A program made the position numbers and the translations under genes. Of a DNA stretch of 64,000 bases, positions 50,511 through 59,959 are shown piece after piece. The notes beneath the pieces are model-generated. The model made no database searches, was not told where the DNA came from, and saw only the letters and a list, made by a program, of their open reading frames with translations. Within the stretch, counting starts at the first letter, position 1; each line of letters starts with the position of its first letter. Origin of the DNA: Rhizobiales bacterium IMCC20636 (GTDB lineage Bacteria > Pseudomonadota > Alphaproteobacteria > Rhizobiales > GCA-2746425); contig CP018226.1 in NCBI GenBank assembly GCA_016865015.1, positions 3,441,001-3,505,000 on the forward strand, read 5' to 3'.

Positions 50511-51182
50511 CTAAAACGGCACGGCAGCCGTCAGGTGGAGACGAGCACCTCCAGTGGGGTGATACAGCGACAAGGTTTCGGCGTGCAGCTGCAGGCGGTC
50601 GGCCAAAGCCAGAACATCTGGCGGTGCGTAAAACGAGTCTCCAAGGATCGGATGTCCGATCGCCAGGCAATGGACGCGAAGTTGATGGGAGCGGCCTGTC
50701 TTGGGAAACAGAGCCAAACGTGTTGCGTTGGCCTCGTGCGACAGCACCTTGAAGCGGGTTTGTGACGCCTTGCCCAGGTCCCAGTCCACTTTTTGCAACG
50801 GTCGGTTGGGCCAATCGCAGATCAGCGGCAGGTCTATCTGGCCAGTTTGCGTCACGAGTCGGCCTGACACCCGGGCTATATAGCGTTTCTCAATGTGCCG
50901 TCGTTCGAATTGCAATCCAAGATGCCGTTGCGCTGCGCGGTTCATGGCAAACACCATGATGCCTGATGTATCCAGATCCAGACGGTGAACCAATAGCGCG
51001 TCAGAAAAAGCCGCTTTGACCCGCGCTTCCAGGCAATCTGCATGGTGTTGTGCTTTGCCCGGCACACTCAACAACCCCGATGGTTTATCGACAACCAGCA
51101 GATCGTCATCGTGATGCAGCACCGTTAATCCGGTATCAGGTGGCGGCGAATAGATGAATTCGGGAAGCAAGATCTTTGTCAA
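50511..51182 (-). CDS. RluA-family pseudouridine synthase
   Basis: The 223-residue enzyme isomerises uridine to pseudouridine in rRNA or tRNA. It shows motif I VVDKPSGLLSVPGK near residue 35, the catalytic aspartate in LLVHRLDLDTSGIMVFAMN near 65, KRYIARVSG, and the C-terminal SHQLRVHCLAIGHPILGD. No S4 domain is present, as in RluA. The start is a TTG with no strong ribosome site, so the first few residues are uncertain. The target position is not predictable. Confidence 0.93.
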   Translation of the reverse strand: MTKILLPEFIYSPPPDTGLTVLHHDDDLLVVDKPSGLLSVPGKAQHHADCLEARVKAAFSDALLVHRLDLDTSGIMVFAMNRAAQRHLGLQFERRHIEKRYIARVSGRLVTQTGQIDLPLICDWPNRPLQKVDWDLGKASQTRFKVLSHEANATRLALFPKTGRSHQLRVHCLAIGHPILGDSFYAPPDVLALADRLQLHAETLSLYHPTGGARLHLTAAVPF

Positions 51183-51352
51183 TCCGCGTGGGTTAAATTG
51201 CGCTCCACCTGATAGTCAGGATTTAGGTTACCGGCAAGGTGTCGTGTTCGAGACGGTCCGCGTTGACAACAGTGCAGCACCACTTTTTTCTTCCACCAGC
51301 TTGATGAGCACTTATATAGAAATGTGACAGCTGGAAAAACATGGGTGATGTG

Positions 51353-51652
51353 ATGGCAGACAAACTGAGTGATGCGGCGCGGGAAACCTCAATGAATGAG
51401 CTCACGCGGTGGAGTCTGGATGGTGACCGGGATGCTATTTCAAGACAATTTGTCTTCAAGGATTTTGTCGAGGCTTTTGGCTTCATGAGCCAATGCGCCC
51501 TGATTGCGGAACGACTGAACCATCACCCTGAATGGTCGAATATATATAAAACTGTCACAGTGACGCTGACCACTCATGATTGCGATGGTTTGAGTGAACT
51601 GGATATAAAACTGGCCAGGGCAATGGACAGGATTTCTGACAAATATAGTTAG
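51353..51652 (+). CDS. 4a-hydroxytetrahydrobiopterin dehydratase (PCD/DCoH)
   Basis: Pterin-4a-carbinolamine dehydratase recycles the oxidised pterin cofactor of aromatic hydroxylases. The protein has the family core FKDFVEAFGFMSQCALIAER and the active-site region NHHPEWSNIYKTVTV, where the His-His-Pro and Trp are signature residues. A slightly earlier ATG at 51341 is in frame; 51353 is preferred by spacing to GGGTGATG, giving about 99 residues. No phenylalanine hydroxylase is visible in the window. Confidence 0.93.
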   Translation: MADKLSDAARETSMNELTRWSLDGDRDAISRQFVFKDFVEAFGFMSQCALIAERLNHHPEWSNIYKTVTVTLTTHDCDGLSELDIKLARAMDRISDKYS

Positions 51653-51678
51653 ATATGAGATCAACACAGGGGATCGTC

Positions 51679-52110
51679 ATGGCGTCAGATGGCCAGAAAA
51701 CCGACCAGAGCACCGAACAAAAAGATGTCCTTGAAGGGGAAATCATCTTGCCGGAGAAGGTGCTTGAGCATGTCAAAGGCAATTTTGAGGGCCAGCGGAA
51801 CCGTGTCCGGAAACGTTTCTGGCCGACAGTCCGCAAGGCTTTGCGCCATATCCCATTCATGGAGGATGTTGTAGCGGCCTATTATTGCGCAATGGATTCC
51901 ACCACCCCGTTTCGGGTTCGCGCTGCCCTGATTGGCGCTCTGGCGTATTTCGTGTTGCCGATAGATGCTATTCCCGATGTTCTCACACTGGTCGGGTTTG
52001 CCGATGATGCGTCAGTCCTTCTGGCCGTTCTGGCGCTGGTTGGCTCACATATCAAAGACACCCATAAGGAACAGGCCCGTGCTGCCCTGCGGGATCAGGA
52101 CGAGATCTGA
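51679..52110 (+). CDS. YkvA-family (DUF1232) membrane protein
   Basis: The 143-residue protein has a charged N-terminal region and then the DUF1232 core: VAAYYCAMDSTTPFRVRAAL, followed by IGALAYFVLPIDAIPDVLTL and GFADDASVLLAVLALV. DUF1232 proteins are small inner-membrane proteins of unknown role. ATG 51679 has GGGGATC upstream and is preferred over 51655. It follows the PCD gene by about 25 bases. Confidence 0.9.
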   Translation: MASDGQKTDQSTEQKDVLEGEIILPEKVLEHVKGNFEGQRNRVRKRFWPTVRKALRHIPFMEDVVAAYYCAMDSTTPFRVRAALIGALAYFVLPIDAIPDVLTLVGFADDASVLLAVLALVGSHIKDTHKEQARAALRDQDEI

Positions 52111-52122
52111 TCTTGCCGGGCG

Positions 52123-52776
52123 TTACTCCAGATCAATTTCCGGATCAGATTCCAGACCACGCCGCAGCCGTGAAAAGGCGAGCCGAATGCGGGACTTGAC
52201 AGTGCCGAGCGGTAAATTTGTCTGTTCGGCAATCTGGCTGTGGCTCAAACCCTTGAAAAACGCCAAACGCACCAGATAGAGTTGCTCTTCTGGGAGTGCA
52301 TTCAGACACTCGCGAACCCGCCGGTCACGTGTTTCAGAATCGATTTGTTCACCGGCTTCCACTTCTCCCTGAGGCTGCAAATACGGATCATCTTCATCCA
52401 GTTCACCACGTTTGTCCCGCCGCATGGAATCGATGTGTCGGTTTCTTGCGACCCGAAACAACCAGGTTGACAGAGAAGATTTGGACGGATCGAACAGATT
52501 GGCCTTGCGCCAAAGGGTAATCATCACCTCCTGCACCAGTTCTTCTGCCTGCCCGCCTTGAGCACCAAGCCGCAAGAGATAGGCTTTCAAACGCGGTGCA
52601 AAATAATCGAATATTTCTTCGAAAGCAGCCTTGTCCTGTGTCTCGGCAACCCGCCGGGCAAGTTGGGAAAAGACTTTTGCCCTGTTGGCGCTGCTCGCAC
52701 TGGTGCTAGCTTCACCAGCAGGCGAAACCTTGCTGGCGGGAGACCTAACCTCATCTGATAAATTAGTTTTGGTCAT
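52123..52776 (-). CDS. ECF-subfamily RNA polymerase sigma factor
   Basis: From ATG 52776 the protein has 217 residues: a Ser/Ala-rich N terminus, sigma region 2 (FEEIFDYFAPRLKAYLLRLGA; EELVQEVMITLWRKANLFD; STWLFRVARNRHIDSMRR), a variable acidic linker, and region 4 (LPEEQLYLVRLAFFKGLSH; IAEQTNLPLGTVKSRIRLAF). It resembles the RpoE/SigK type of Proteobacteria. An AAGG ribosome site lies five bases before the start. No ChrR-like or other anti-sigma gene is adjacent; the downstream side is the convergent YkvA gene. Confidence 0.93.
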   Translation of the reverse strand: MTKTNLSDEVRSPASKVSPAGEASTSASSANRAKVFSQLARRVAETQDKAAFEEIFDYFAPRLKAYLLRLGAQGGQAEELVQEVMITLWRKANLFDPSKSSLSTWLFRVARNRHIDSMRRDKRGELDEDDPYLQPQGEVEAGEQIDSETRDRRVRECLNALPEEQLYLVRLAFFKGLSHSQIAEQTNLPLGTVKSRIRLAFSRLRRGLESDPEIDLE

Positions 52777-53448
52777 AAATGCCTTGCCAATTTGTGTGCT
52801 TTGGCATGACGCAATCAGCGTTTTTGAGCGTCGACTCACCCTTGTGAAAACGCCAGCCTATCCAATGCACCAAACGATTCCTGTCCGTCCCAGCCGACAT
52901 AACGGCCCAATCCCTACTTTACCACAGTCTGGCGACTGCAATCTTTCAACTGTATCGTTCTATCGTTGAAGCCTGCAACAGGCCAAGCACATCCTGCAAT
53001 CCGGTTGGAGCTCGTCTCGGCTGACAAAAAAGAATGCTATTTTCCAAACCCTATTGCAAGCCAAGCATAGGTGAGGATGTGTTAATGTAGCCCGGCCATT
53101 TTGTTGTGTCAGGAAGCCACTTTACACATAATCTCGTCACAAATTACGGTTTAAGACAGATCACGGTATGTTTCGGCAGATGACGAACTGTAGAAATTGT
53201 GCCTTTTGAAACCACTTTCGGCGTCATATTCACTGTTTGGTAATGATAATTCGGTCATTTTAGGAATGTTATGCTGAATGCACGCGATAGGCGTTGCACT
53301 TTCAATTGTGCGCGGATCGCGATAAAAGAGCAGGCAATAAAGAATCAGGTCGGTTTTGGGTGAATCCCGGGATGGATCGGGTGATGTGAAACAGACGCAG
53401 AAGCTTTGTAGAGACACACAAACTTAATTTAGGACACGACAGTTCATC
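52777..53448. other. Divergent region between the sigma factor and the second ialB
   Basis: This 672-base region is the longest stretch without a gene. A frame of 88 codons on the minus strand at 53151-53417 has no resemblance to a protein and is not counted. Near the sigma gene lies a short palindrome (see 52785-52806). Otherwise I see no repeat or RNA gene; promoters for both flanking genes must lie here. Confidence 0.4.
52785..52806 (-). promoter_or_regulatory. Palindrome next to the sigma-factor ribosome site
   Basis: TGCCAA (52785-52790) and TTGGCA (52801-52806) form a perfect six-base inverted repeat around ten bases. On the minus strand it ends right at the AAGG ribosome site (52782-52785) of the ECF sigma gene. 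It could be an operator or a hairpin that limits translation. Confidence 0.35.
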
Positions 53449-53994
53449 ATGATGGCAGCCATGACATTGACATCCGGATTTCACAGACATTTCAAAACCC
53501 TGATTGCAGCGGGTCTGGTCGCGTTGATGGCGGTGCCAGCCGCATTTGCGCAATCACCGTCTCCAATCGGCCAATTCAGGGATTGGGCGGCTTATACCTA
53601 CAATTCCAGCAATGGTCGTGTCTGCTACGCAATTACCCAGCCGAAGGAAACCCAGCCGGCTGGCGTAAACAGAGACGAGATTTATTTCTTTGTAAGTCAA
53701 CGACCCGGCGAGGGCGTACGCAACGAAATCAGCATAATTACGGGATATCCCTACAAAGAGGGTTCAACCACAACCGTTGAAATCGGCACCGATATCTTCA
53801 ACCTCTTCACTCAGGATGATGGTGCGTGGATACGCGACCAGGCTGAGCAAGATCGTCTTGTGGCATCGATGCGCAGTGGTTCGAACATGATTGTCAAGGG
53901 AACCTCGACAAGAGGCACACTGACAACCGACACGTATTCCCTGCTTGGCGTCACAGCCGCGCTCAATGAACTCGTCAAGGTTTGCGGTAGCTAA
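53449..53994 (+). CDS. Second IalB-family secreted protein
   Basis: The 181-residue protein has a signal peptide (LIAAGLVALMAVPAAFAQ) and an IalB-like mature part: FRDWAAYTYNSSNGRVCYAITQPKE, YFFVSQRPGEGVRNEISIITGYP and TYSLLGVTAALNEL. It keeps fewer cysteines than the copy at 46176 and is a distant paralogue. It is probably transcribed alone, as a strong terminator follows 31 bases after the stop. Confidence 0.88.
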   Translation: MMAAMTLTSGFHRHFKTLIAAGLVALMAVPAAFAQSPSPIGQFRDWAAYTYNSSNGRVCYAITQPKETQPAGVNRDEIYFFVSQRPGEGVRNEISIITGYPYKEGSTTTVEIGTDIFNLFTQDDGAWIRDQAEQDRLVASMRSGSNMIVKGTSTRGTLTTDTYSLLGVTAALNELVKVCGS

Positions 53995-54024
53995 CTCCAG
54001 CCGCTATCAATGTTAGTTACAATC

Positions 54025-54049
54025 AGGCGGGGCAAGACCCCGCCTTTTT
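54025..54049 (+). terminator. Intrinsic terminator after the second ialB
   Basis: GGCGGGG (54026-54032) pairs with CCCCGCC (54038-54044) around a five-base loop, followed by five T and a further T-rich stretch. It is about 30 bases beyond the ialB stop and before rlmN. Confidence 0.93.
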
Positions 54050-54122
54050 CTTTTGTGCTTTTTCTTTGACCCCCCTCCTGCACACCTGATAAGGAAGGCC
54101 TCTTAATTGAGAGGCTCGAAAG

Positions 54123-55358
54123 ATGACCGTTTCTCTGGATATTTCAGCGAAAAACACCAATGCGCCTGCCGTTCTTGTGAGCGAGCGGGCAGAACCAGTC
54201 CTGGAAAAGCCCAATCTCGTGGGCATGTCCCGTGAGGAGATGCTCCATGCATTGATTGAAGCCGGCGTTCCTGACAGGCAGGCGAAGATGCGTGTTCAGC
54301 AGGTCTGGTATTGGATCTATGTGCGTGGCGTCTCCGATTTCAGCGATATGACCAATCTGTCGAAAGCACTGCGCAGCGATCTTTCCGAGCGCTTTTCGCT
54401 GGATCGACCGGAACTTGTTGAAGAACAGATTTCTGTGGATGGCACCCGCAAATGGCTGTTCCGCTTTCCTCCGCGGGGCGCAGGTGCGCCGGTTGATATT
54501 GAAACCGTCTACATTCCGGAAGAAGGCCGTGGCACCTTGTGCGTCTCGTCACAGGTCGGTTGCACGCTGACCTGCACCTTCTGCCACACCGGCACCCAAC
54601 GCCTGGTGCGCAATCTGACGTCCGAAGAAATTGTCATGCAGGTTCTGGTGGCGCGGGAACGCCTTGGCGATTTTCCTGACAAGGAAACTCCGCCTGGCAC
54701 TTACGTTCCCAGCGAAGGCCGTCTTGTCACCAATGTGGTGATGATGGGGATGGGCGAGCCGCTGTATAATTTTGAAAATGTCAAACAGGCTCTTTTGATC
54801 GTATCTGACGGCGAAGGTATTGCGCTGTCCAAGCGCCGCATCACCCTGTCCACCTCCGGGCATGTGCCGAATATTCAACGCACCGGCGACGAAATCGGCG
54901 TGAGCCTTGCGATTTCGCTCCATGCGGTTCGCGATGAGTTGCGTAATGAATTGGTTCCCATCAACAAGAAATATAATATCGAAGCTCTGCTGGATGCCTG
55001 TCGCAACTATCCCGGCGCGTCCAATTCCAGACGCATCACCTTTGAATATGTCATGTTGAAGGGCATAAATGACAGTCTGGAAGATGCCATCAAGCTGGTC
55101 AAACTTCTGAAAGGCATTCCGGCAAAGATCAACCTCATTCCATTCAATCCATGGCCGAATTCACCCTATGAATGTTCGGATTGGGAGCAGATTGAAACCT
55201 TTGCTGAAATTGTGAACAATGCGGGCTATGCGTCTCCTATCCGCACGCCACGCGGACGCGATATCTTCGCCGCTTGCGGACAGTTGAAGTCCGAAAGTGA
55301 ACGTATGAAGAAACGCGATCGCGAAGCGCTGGAGCCAGTACAAGGTGTCGGTGGCTAG
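54123..55358 (+). CDS. rlmN: Dual-specificity RNA methyltransferase RlmN
   Basis: RlmN is a radical-SAM enzyme that methylates C2 of A2503 in 23S rRNA and A37 in some tRNAs. The 411-residue protein has the cluster motif [13 protein letters not shown] near residue 145, [12 protein letters not shown] near 210, [10 protein letters not shown] near 240, and [16 protein letters not shown]. The C-terminal cysteine that carries the methyl is in [10 protein letters not shown] near residue 385. Length is typical of Alphaproteobacteria. Confidence 0.97.
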   Translation: MTVSLDISAKNTNAPAVLVSERAEPVLEKPNLVGMSREEMLHALIEAGVPDRQAKMRVQQVWYWIYVRGVSDFSDMTNLSKALRSDLSERFSLDRPELVEEQISVDGTRKWLFRFPPRGAGAPVDIETVYIPEEGRGTLCVSSQVGCTLTCTFCHTGTQRLVRNLTSEEIVMQVLVARERLGDFPDKETPPGTYVPSEGRLVTNVVMMGMGEPLYNFENVKQALLIVSDGEGIALSKRRITLSTSGHVPNIQRTGDEIGVSLAISLHAVRDELRNELVPINKKYNIEALLDACRNYPGASNSRRITFEYVMLKGINDSLEDAIKLVKLLKGIPAKINLIPFNPWPNSPYECSDWEQIETFAEIVNNAGYASPIRTPRGRDIFAACGQLKSESERMKKRDREALEPVQGVGG

Positions 55359-55363
55359 AGCAG

Positions 55364-55819
55364 ATGTCGGCCCTTTTTCGCCTGATACTTGTTGTGCCTC
55401 TGGCCTATATTTGCGGGTGCGCAGCCGCTGGCTTGACCATTTATGCTGCCTGGCAAAGCACAGGTCTGGTGCTGGAAGACACCCAGTTTGAATTGATTTT
55501 AGGCGGGACGATGGTGGCAATGGCGTTTGGCGCTGTGGCATTCCCTGTCAGCCTGATCGGCATCATCATTGCCGAGGCTTTCGAAATCCGGTCATTTGTC
55601 TGGTATGTGCTGTTGGGCATGTTCAATGGCTATGTTCTGTCCTGGACACTCCCCGAACTTTCAACGGTGTTTTACTATCAGGACTTATATCAGCATGCAG
55701 CTTTCCAGGGCTTTCAGCCAGGAACGACAGCTTATCTGGCCGGGGGCAGTGCCTTTGGTTTGGTTTACTGGTTGCTGGTTGGACGGAAATCAGGCTTTGG
55801 AAAATCAGCACTCAGCTAG
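55364..55819 (+). CDS. Membrane protein of unknown function
   Basis: The 151-residue protein has four likely membrane helices: LILVVPLAYICGCAAAGLTI, TMVAMAFGAVAFPVSLIGIII, FVWYVLLGMFNGYVLSW and AYLAGGSAFGLVYWLLVG. It begins six bases after rlmN and may be in its transcript. It overlaps the convergent lysE gene by eight bases. I do not recognise a named family. Confidence 0.78.
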   Translation: MSALFRLILVVPLAYICGCAAAGLTIYAAWQSTGLVLEDTQFELILGGTMVAMAFGAVAFPVSLIGIIIAEAFEIRSFVWYVLLGMFNGYVLSWTLPELSTVFYYQDLYQHAAFQGFQPGTTAYLAGGSAFGLVYWLLVGRKSGFGKSALS

Positions 55820-56456
55820 ACCGTGCCAACAGCAATTTGATGGCAAAACCGCCGAGAACCGTTGCGAACACCCAATCGACGATTCGTGTTGCTTTGGGAG
55901 ATCGCATCAACAGGCTGGCGATGCGATTTGCTGACAGGATCAGAACAGCGCAAATCGGAATTGCAATCGCCACAAACAGAATGCCGAGAAACAGCAGTTT
56001 TTGGGTTGCGAATGGATCCCCCACACGGACGAACTGAGGCAGGAAGGTCACGAAGAATACAATGATCTTGGGGTTGAACAGATTGATCCACAATCCCTTG
56101 AGGTAAAGCGATCCGATTGACTCCCGCTTGCGCTCGGTCTGATCCGGCGCAAAAGAAGACCCGTTGCGCAGCGCATCCCAGGCAAGCCACAGCAGGTAGA
56201 GACATCCGACGATCTTGAGTATCGTGAACGCGGTTGCGGATGCTGCCAGAAGTGCCGACAGACCGAGTGCAACTGCAAATGTGTGGAGCAACAATCCCGT
56301 TATGGCACCTGAGAAGGCAGCGAAGCCCGCCATGCGTCCCTGAACAATGGTCTTGCCCAAGAACAGTGTCATGTCCGGACCAGGTGTCAGCGTCAGCGCA
56401 AGGACGGCGACAGAGAATGTGATCAGTACTGAGAGATCGGGTAAGAACACCATCAC
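55812..56456 (-). CDS. LysE-family amino acid exporter (RhtB type)
   Basis: This 214-residue protein has about six membrane helices and the LysE/RhtB hallmarks: LTPGPDMTLFLGKTIVQGR near residue 25, GLLLHTFAVALGLSALLA, ILKIVGCLYLLWLAWDALR and LKGLWINLFNPKIIVFFVTFLPQFV. It exports an amino acid or homoserine lactone; substrate unknown. It is convergent with the preceding membrane protein and divergent from argG. Confidence 0.93.
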   Translation of the reverse strand: MMVFLPDLSVLITFSVAVLALTLTPGPDMTLFLGKTIVQGRMAGFAAFSGAITGLLLHTFAVALGLSALLAASATAFTILKIVGCLYLLWLAWDALRNGSSFAPDQTERKRESIGSLYLKGLWINLFNPKIIVFFVTFLPQFVRVGDPFATQKLLFLGILFVAIAIPICAVLILSANRIASLLMRSPKATRIVDWVFATVLGGFAIKLLLARSS

Positions 56457-56544
56457 TGGACTTTCCTATTATCATATGCGCGCGAAACTAACGCGGGATG
56501 ATTTCCTAACCAATCCATTTCTTGGCCGCAATCATAAGATTCCC

Positions 56545-56572
56545 TTGCGCCCACGCATCTTATTTCTATAGT
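56545..56572 (+). promoter_or_regulatory. Candidate argG promoter
   Basis: TTGCGC (56545-56550) and TATAGT (56567-56572) are separated by 16 bases, about 90 bases before the argG start. A small hairpin (GGCCGC at 56588-56593 with GCGGCC at 56601-56606) lies in the leader, and a GATTC (GANTC) at 56538-56542. Confidence 0.5.
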
Positions 56573-56658
56573 GCGCGACAAAGATCCGGCCGCTTCGACT
56601 GCGGCCATCAATGATATTCACAAGCGCAAAAGCGTTCAGAAAAATTCAGGAGTTCTGC

Positions 56659-57882
56659 ATGTCCCAGACGGGCGACATCAAAAAAGTTGTGCTGGCCTAT
56701 TCCGGTGGATTGGACACATCCATCATCCTCAAATGGCTGCAGACAAATTATCAGTGTGAGGTTGTGACATTTACCGCTGATCTGGGTCAGGGTGAAGAGT
56801 TGGAACCGGCACGCAAAAAAGCCGAGATGATGGGCATCAAGGAGATCTATATTGAAGATCTGCGCGAAGAATTCGTGCGCGACTTTGTCTTCCCGATGTT
56901 CCGCGCCAATGCTCTTTATGAAGGCGTCTATCTGCTTGGAACATCTATTGCACGCCCCCTGATTTCAAAGCGGCTCATCGAAATTGCTGCGCAAACCGGT
57001 GCAGATGCCATTTCCCATGGCGCGACCGGCAAGGGAAATGATCAGGTTCGGTTTGAACTGGCGGCCTACGCCCTGAACCCGGATATCAAGGTTATTGCGC
57101 CATGGCGGGAGTGGGATTTGACCTCGCGGACCCGATTGATCGAGTTTGCCGAGCGCAACCAGATTCCAATTGCCAAAGACAAGCGCGGCGAAGCGCCGTT
57201 TTCCGTCGATGCAAACCTTCTGCACACATCATCGGAAGGCAAAGTGCTGGAAGATCCGTCGGAAGTGGCACCGGAATATGTGTACTCACGCACAGTATCT
57301 CCTGAAGATGCCCCGGATAAAGCGACGATCATTGAAGTCGGGTTTGAAAAAGGTGACGCGGTCTCCATCAATGGTGAAGCCCTGTCCCCTGCCACCATAT
57401 TGACCAAACTCAATGAACTGGGCGGTTCCAATGGTATTGGCCGGCTTGATCTGGTCGAAAATCGTTTTATCGGCATGAAATCACGCGGCATTTACGAAAC
57501 GCCTGGCGGCACAGTGTTGCTGGCAGCGCATCGTGGCATTGAATCCATCACGCTGGACCGGGGTGCGGCGCATCTCAAGGACGAGCTGATGCCGAAATAT
57601 GCAGAGCTGATTTACAATGGCTTCTGGTTCTCGCCCGAGCGGGAAATGATCCAGGCGCTGATCGACAAGAGTCAGGAAATGGTCACCGGCACAGTCACAT
57701 TGAAGCTCTACAAGGGCAATGTGGATGTCATTGCCCGGGCATCACCATACTCGCTGTATGATGAGGATCTGGTCACCTTTGAAGAAGGTGCTGTTGCCTA
57801 TGATCACAATGATGCGGCTGGTTTCATCCGCCTAAATGCGTTGCGTTTGCGGACACTGGCCAATCGCCGAAAACGCGGATAA
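56659..57882 (+). CDS. argG: Argininosuccinate synthase
   Basis: ArgG joins citrulline and aspartate with ATP in arginine synthesis. The 407-residue protein has the PP-loop [17 protein letters not shown] at the N terminus, [14 protein letters not shown] near 115, and the C-terminal [16 protein letters not shown]. The frame is open from 56611 but the ATG at 56659 has AGGAG seven bases upstream and starts just before the conserved core, so it is chosen. It appears monocistronic. Confidence 0.98.
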   Translation: MSQTGDIKKVVLAYSGGLDTSIILKWLQTNYQCEVVTFTADLGQGEELEPARKKAEMMGIKEIYIEDLREEFVRDFVFPMFRANALYEGVYLLGTSIARPLISKRLIEIAAQTGADAISHGATGKGNDQVRFELAAYALNPDIKVIAPWREWDLTSRTRLIEFAERNQIPIAKDKRGEAPFSVDANLLHTSSEGKVLEDPSEVAPEYVYSRTVSPEDAPDKATIIEVGFEKGDAVSINGEALSPATILTKLNELGGSNGIGRLDLVENRFIGMKSRGIYETPGGTVLLAAHRGIESITLDRGAAHLKDELMPKYAELIYNGFWFSPEREMIQALIDKSQEMVTGTVTLKLYKGNVDVIARASPYSLYDEDLVTFEEGAVAYDHNDAAGFIRLNALRLRTLANRRKRG

Positions 57883-57924
57883 GCGCCATTTTTCGCTGCT
57901 GAGAGGCAGCAAAAGCAACCATGA

Positions 57925-57979
57925 AAGCAATCCCTGACAAGACAGGGATTGCACAATGGCACTATGAGGGATATATCCC
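57925..57979 (+). promoter_or_regulatory. Tandem palindromes in the typA leader
   Basis: GCAATCCCTG (57925-57934) and CAGGGATTGC (57941-57950) form a perfect ten-base stem around six bases, with no T-run after it. The palindrome GGGATATATCCC (57968-57979) follows. Both lie before the typA start and could be leader hairpins. A weak terminator role for argG cannot be excluded. Confidence 0.4.
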
Positions 57980-58044
57980 GCAGTGCAACAGCGCAGCGTG
58001 ACGGCACGTGGCGTCTGATTTTTCCAAAGTTTGAAAGCCTCCTA

Positions 58045-59862
58045 ATGTCCCTGCGAAATATCGCCATCATCGCGCACGTTGATCATGGTAAGACCACCCT
58101 CATCGATGTGTTACTCAAAGCATCTGGCGCGTTTCGTGACAACCAGCAGGTTGATGAACGCGCTATGGATTCCAATGATCTGGAACGCGAGCGCGGCATC
58201 ACCATTCTTGCCAAAGTTACATCGCTGAACTGGAAAGACTCACGGATCAACATCGTTGATACGCCGGGACACGCCGATTTCGGCGGCGAAGTCGAGCGCA
58301 TCCTGAATATGGTGGATGGTGCCATTTTGCTGGTTGATGCGGCTGAAGGCCCAATGCCCCAGACCAAATTCGTTCTGTCAAAAGCGCTCAAAATTGGTCT
58401 GCGGCCGATTGTGGTCATCAACAAGATCGACAAGCACGATGCGCGTCCAGACGAAGTTCTGGATGAAGTCTTTGATCTGTTTGCGAGTCTGGATGCTCAC
58501 GAAGACCAGTTGGACTTCCCTGTCCTGTATGGCTCTGCCAAACAGGGCTGGATGGCTGCTGATGCAGATGGTCCGAAAGACAGCATCAATCCTTTGCTTG
58601 AACTGGTTATGGAAAAAGTTCCAGAGCCTGTTGTCGAAGATGGTGCGTTCCAGTTGCTTGCAACAACCATTGAATCAAATCCTTATCTCGGGCGTATTCT
58701 GACAGGCCGGATTCGGGCCGGGTCGATTAAGCCCAACCAAAGCATCAAAGCACTGGCCCGTGATGGGACAGTTGTTGAGACCGGACGCGTCAGCCGCGTA
58801 CTTGGCTTCCGTGGGCTGGATCGTATTCCGGTCGAGGAAGCATTTGCAGGCGATATTGTCGCCCTGTCCGGCCTGACAATTGCTTCGGTTGCAGACACTC
58901 TGGTTGATCCAAGTGTTGACCAGCCGATTGAAGCGCAACCGATTGATCCGCCAACCCTGTCGATGACCTTCCGCATCAACGATGCGCCGATTGCCGGTAC
59001 CGAAGGTGACAAGGTGCAAAGCCGTGTCATCCGTGACCGTCTTTTGAAGGAAGCCGAAGGCAACGTCGCGCTTCAGGTGACACCGGGTACCGATGGTGAC
59101 AGTTTTGAAGTCGCCGGACGTGGTGAATTGCAATTGGCTGTTCTGATCGAAACCATGCGCCGTGAAGGGTTTGAACTGTCGATCGGCAAACCGCGTGTCG
59201 TGTTCCGTGAAGATGAAAACGGCAACAAGCTGGAGCCCATCGAAGAGGTCATCATTGACGTTGACGACGAGCATTCCGGTACGGTCGTGCAGAAGCTTTC
59301 CGAGCGCCGCGCCGAACTGGTGGAAATGCGCCCCTCGACGGGTGGCCGCACGCGCATCGTGCTGCATGCACCAACACGTGGCCTGATTGGCTACCAGCCG
59401 GAATTGCTGTCCGATACGCGCGGTACCGGCATCATGAACCGTCTGTTCCATGAATATGCACCGTTCAAAGGTGCAATTCCCGGTCGTCGTACCGGAGCAC
59501 TGATTTCCAATGGCCAGGGTGAAGCCGTCGCCTTTGCGCTGTGGAATCTTGAAGATCGTGGTCCTATGATCATTGAGCCCGGCAACCGGGTTTATGAGGG
59601 CATGATTGTTGGGGAACATACCAAGGGCAATGATCTTGAAGTCAATGTTCTGAAGGGCAAGCAGCTGACCAATATGCGTTCATCCGGCAAGGATGATGCT
59701 GTGCGCCTGACACCACCAACGAAGATGACACTGGAAAAGGCCCTGTCTTATATTCAGGATGATGAACTGGTCGAAGTCACGCCCAAATCCATCCGCCTGC
59801 GCAAGCGTCTTCTTCTGGCTCATGAGCGCAAGAAAGCCTCCCGCATGTCTGCTGCCAGCTAA
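58045..59862 (+). CDS. typA: Ribosome-associated GTPase TypA/BipA
   Basis: TypA (BipA) is an EF-G-like GTPase that aids ribosome assembly and stress/cold adaptation. From ATG 58045 the protein has 605 residues: G1 IAHVDHGKTTLIDVLL, G2 RERGITILAK, G3 VDTPGHADFGGEVER, G4 VINKIDKHDARP. The middle and C-terminal OB/TypA domains have GRGELQLAVLIETMRREG and TRGLIGYQPELL. The open frame back to 57949 includes non-conserved codons. It is followed by a strong terminator. Confidence 0.97.
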   Translation: MSLRNIAIIAHVDHGKTTLIDVLLKASGAFRDNQQVDERAMDSNDLERERGITILAKVTSLNWKDSRINIVDTPGHADFGGEVERILNMVDGAILLVDAAEGPMPQTKFVLSKALKIGLRPIVVINKIDKHDARPDEVLDEVFDLFASLDAHEDQLDFPVLYGSAKQGWMAADADGPKDSINPLLELVMEKVPEPVVEDGAFQLLATTIESNPYLGRILTGRIRAGSIKPNQSIKALARDGTVVETGRVSRVLGFRGLDRIPVEEAFAGDIVALSGLTIASVADTLVDPSVDQPIEAQPIDPPTLSMTFRINDAPIAGTEGDKVQSRVIRDRLLKEAEGNVALQVTPGTDGDSFEVAGRGELQLAVLIETMRREGFELSIGKPRVVFREDENGNKLEPIEEVIIDVDDEHSGTVVQKLSERRAELVEMRPSTGGRTRIVLHAPTRGLIGYQPELLSDTRGTGIMNRLFHEYAPFKGAIPGRRTGALISNGQGEAVAFALWNLEDRGPMIIEPGNRVYEGMIVGEHTKGNDLEVNVLKGKQLTNMRSSGKDDAVRLTPPTKMTLEKALSYIQDDELVEVTPKSIRLRKRLLLAHERKKASRMSAAS

Positions 59863-59916
59863 GGCCAATCGCTGATTCGGCACCTCTGCCGAGGCACATG
59901 CCTGCCATCAAGTTTT

Positions 59917-59959
59917 AGCCGTCCGGTTCCTGCAATTATGGCAGGCCGGGCGGCTTTTT
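59917..59959 (+). terminator. Intrinsic terminator after typA
   Basis: AGCCGTCCGG (59917-59926) pairs with CCGGGCGGCT (59946-59955, one G-T pair) with a second inner stem (CCTGC/GCAGG), followed by a run of T. It is 55 bases beyond the typA stop. Confidence 0.9.

Noticed and set aside
50299-50514. 71-codon plus-strand frame overlapping the small membrane gene
   Set aside because: The minus-strand frame has a clear ribosome site and a membrane helix; the plus frame has neither.
53151-53417. 88-codon minus-strand frame in the sigma/ialB spacer
   Set aside because: Its composition is unlike a bacterial protein and no ribosome site is visible.
57881-57912. Hairpin GCTGCT-GAGA-GGCAGC after argG as an intrinsic terminator
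   Set aside because: No T-run follows on the plus strand, and the stem is short.
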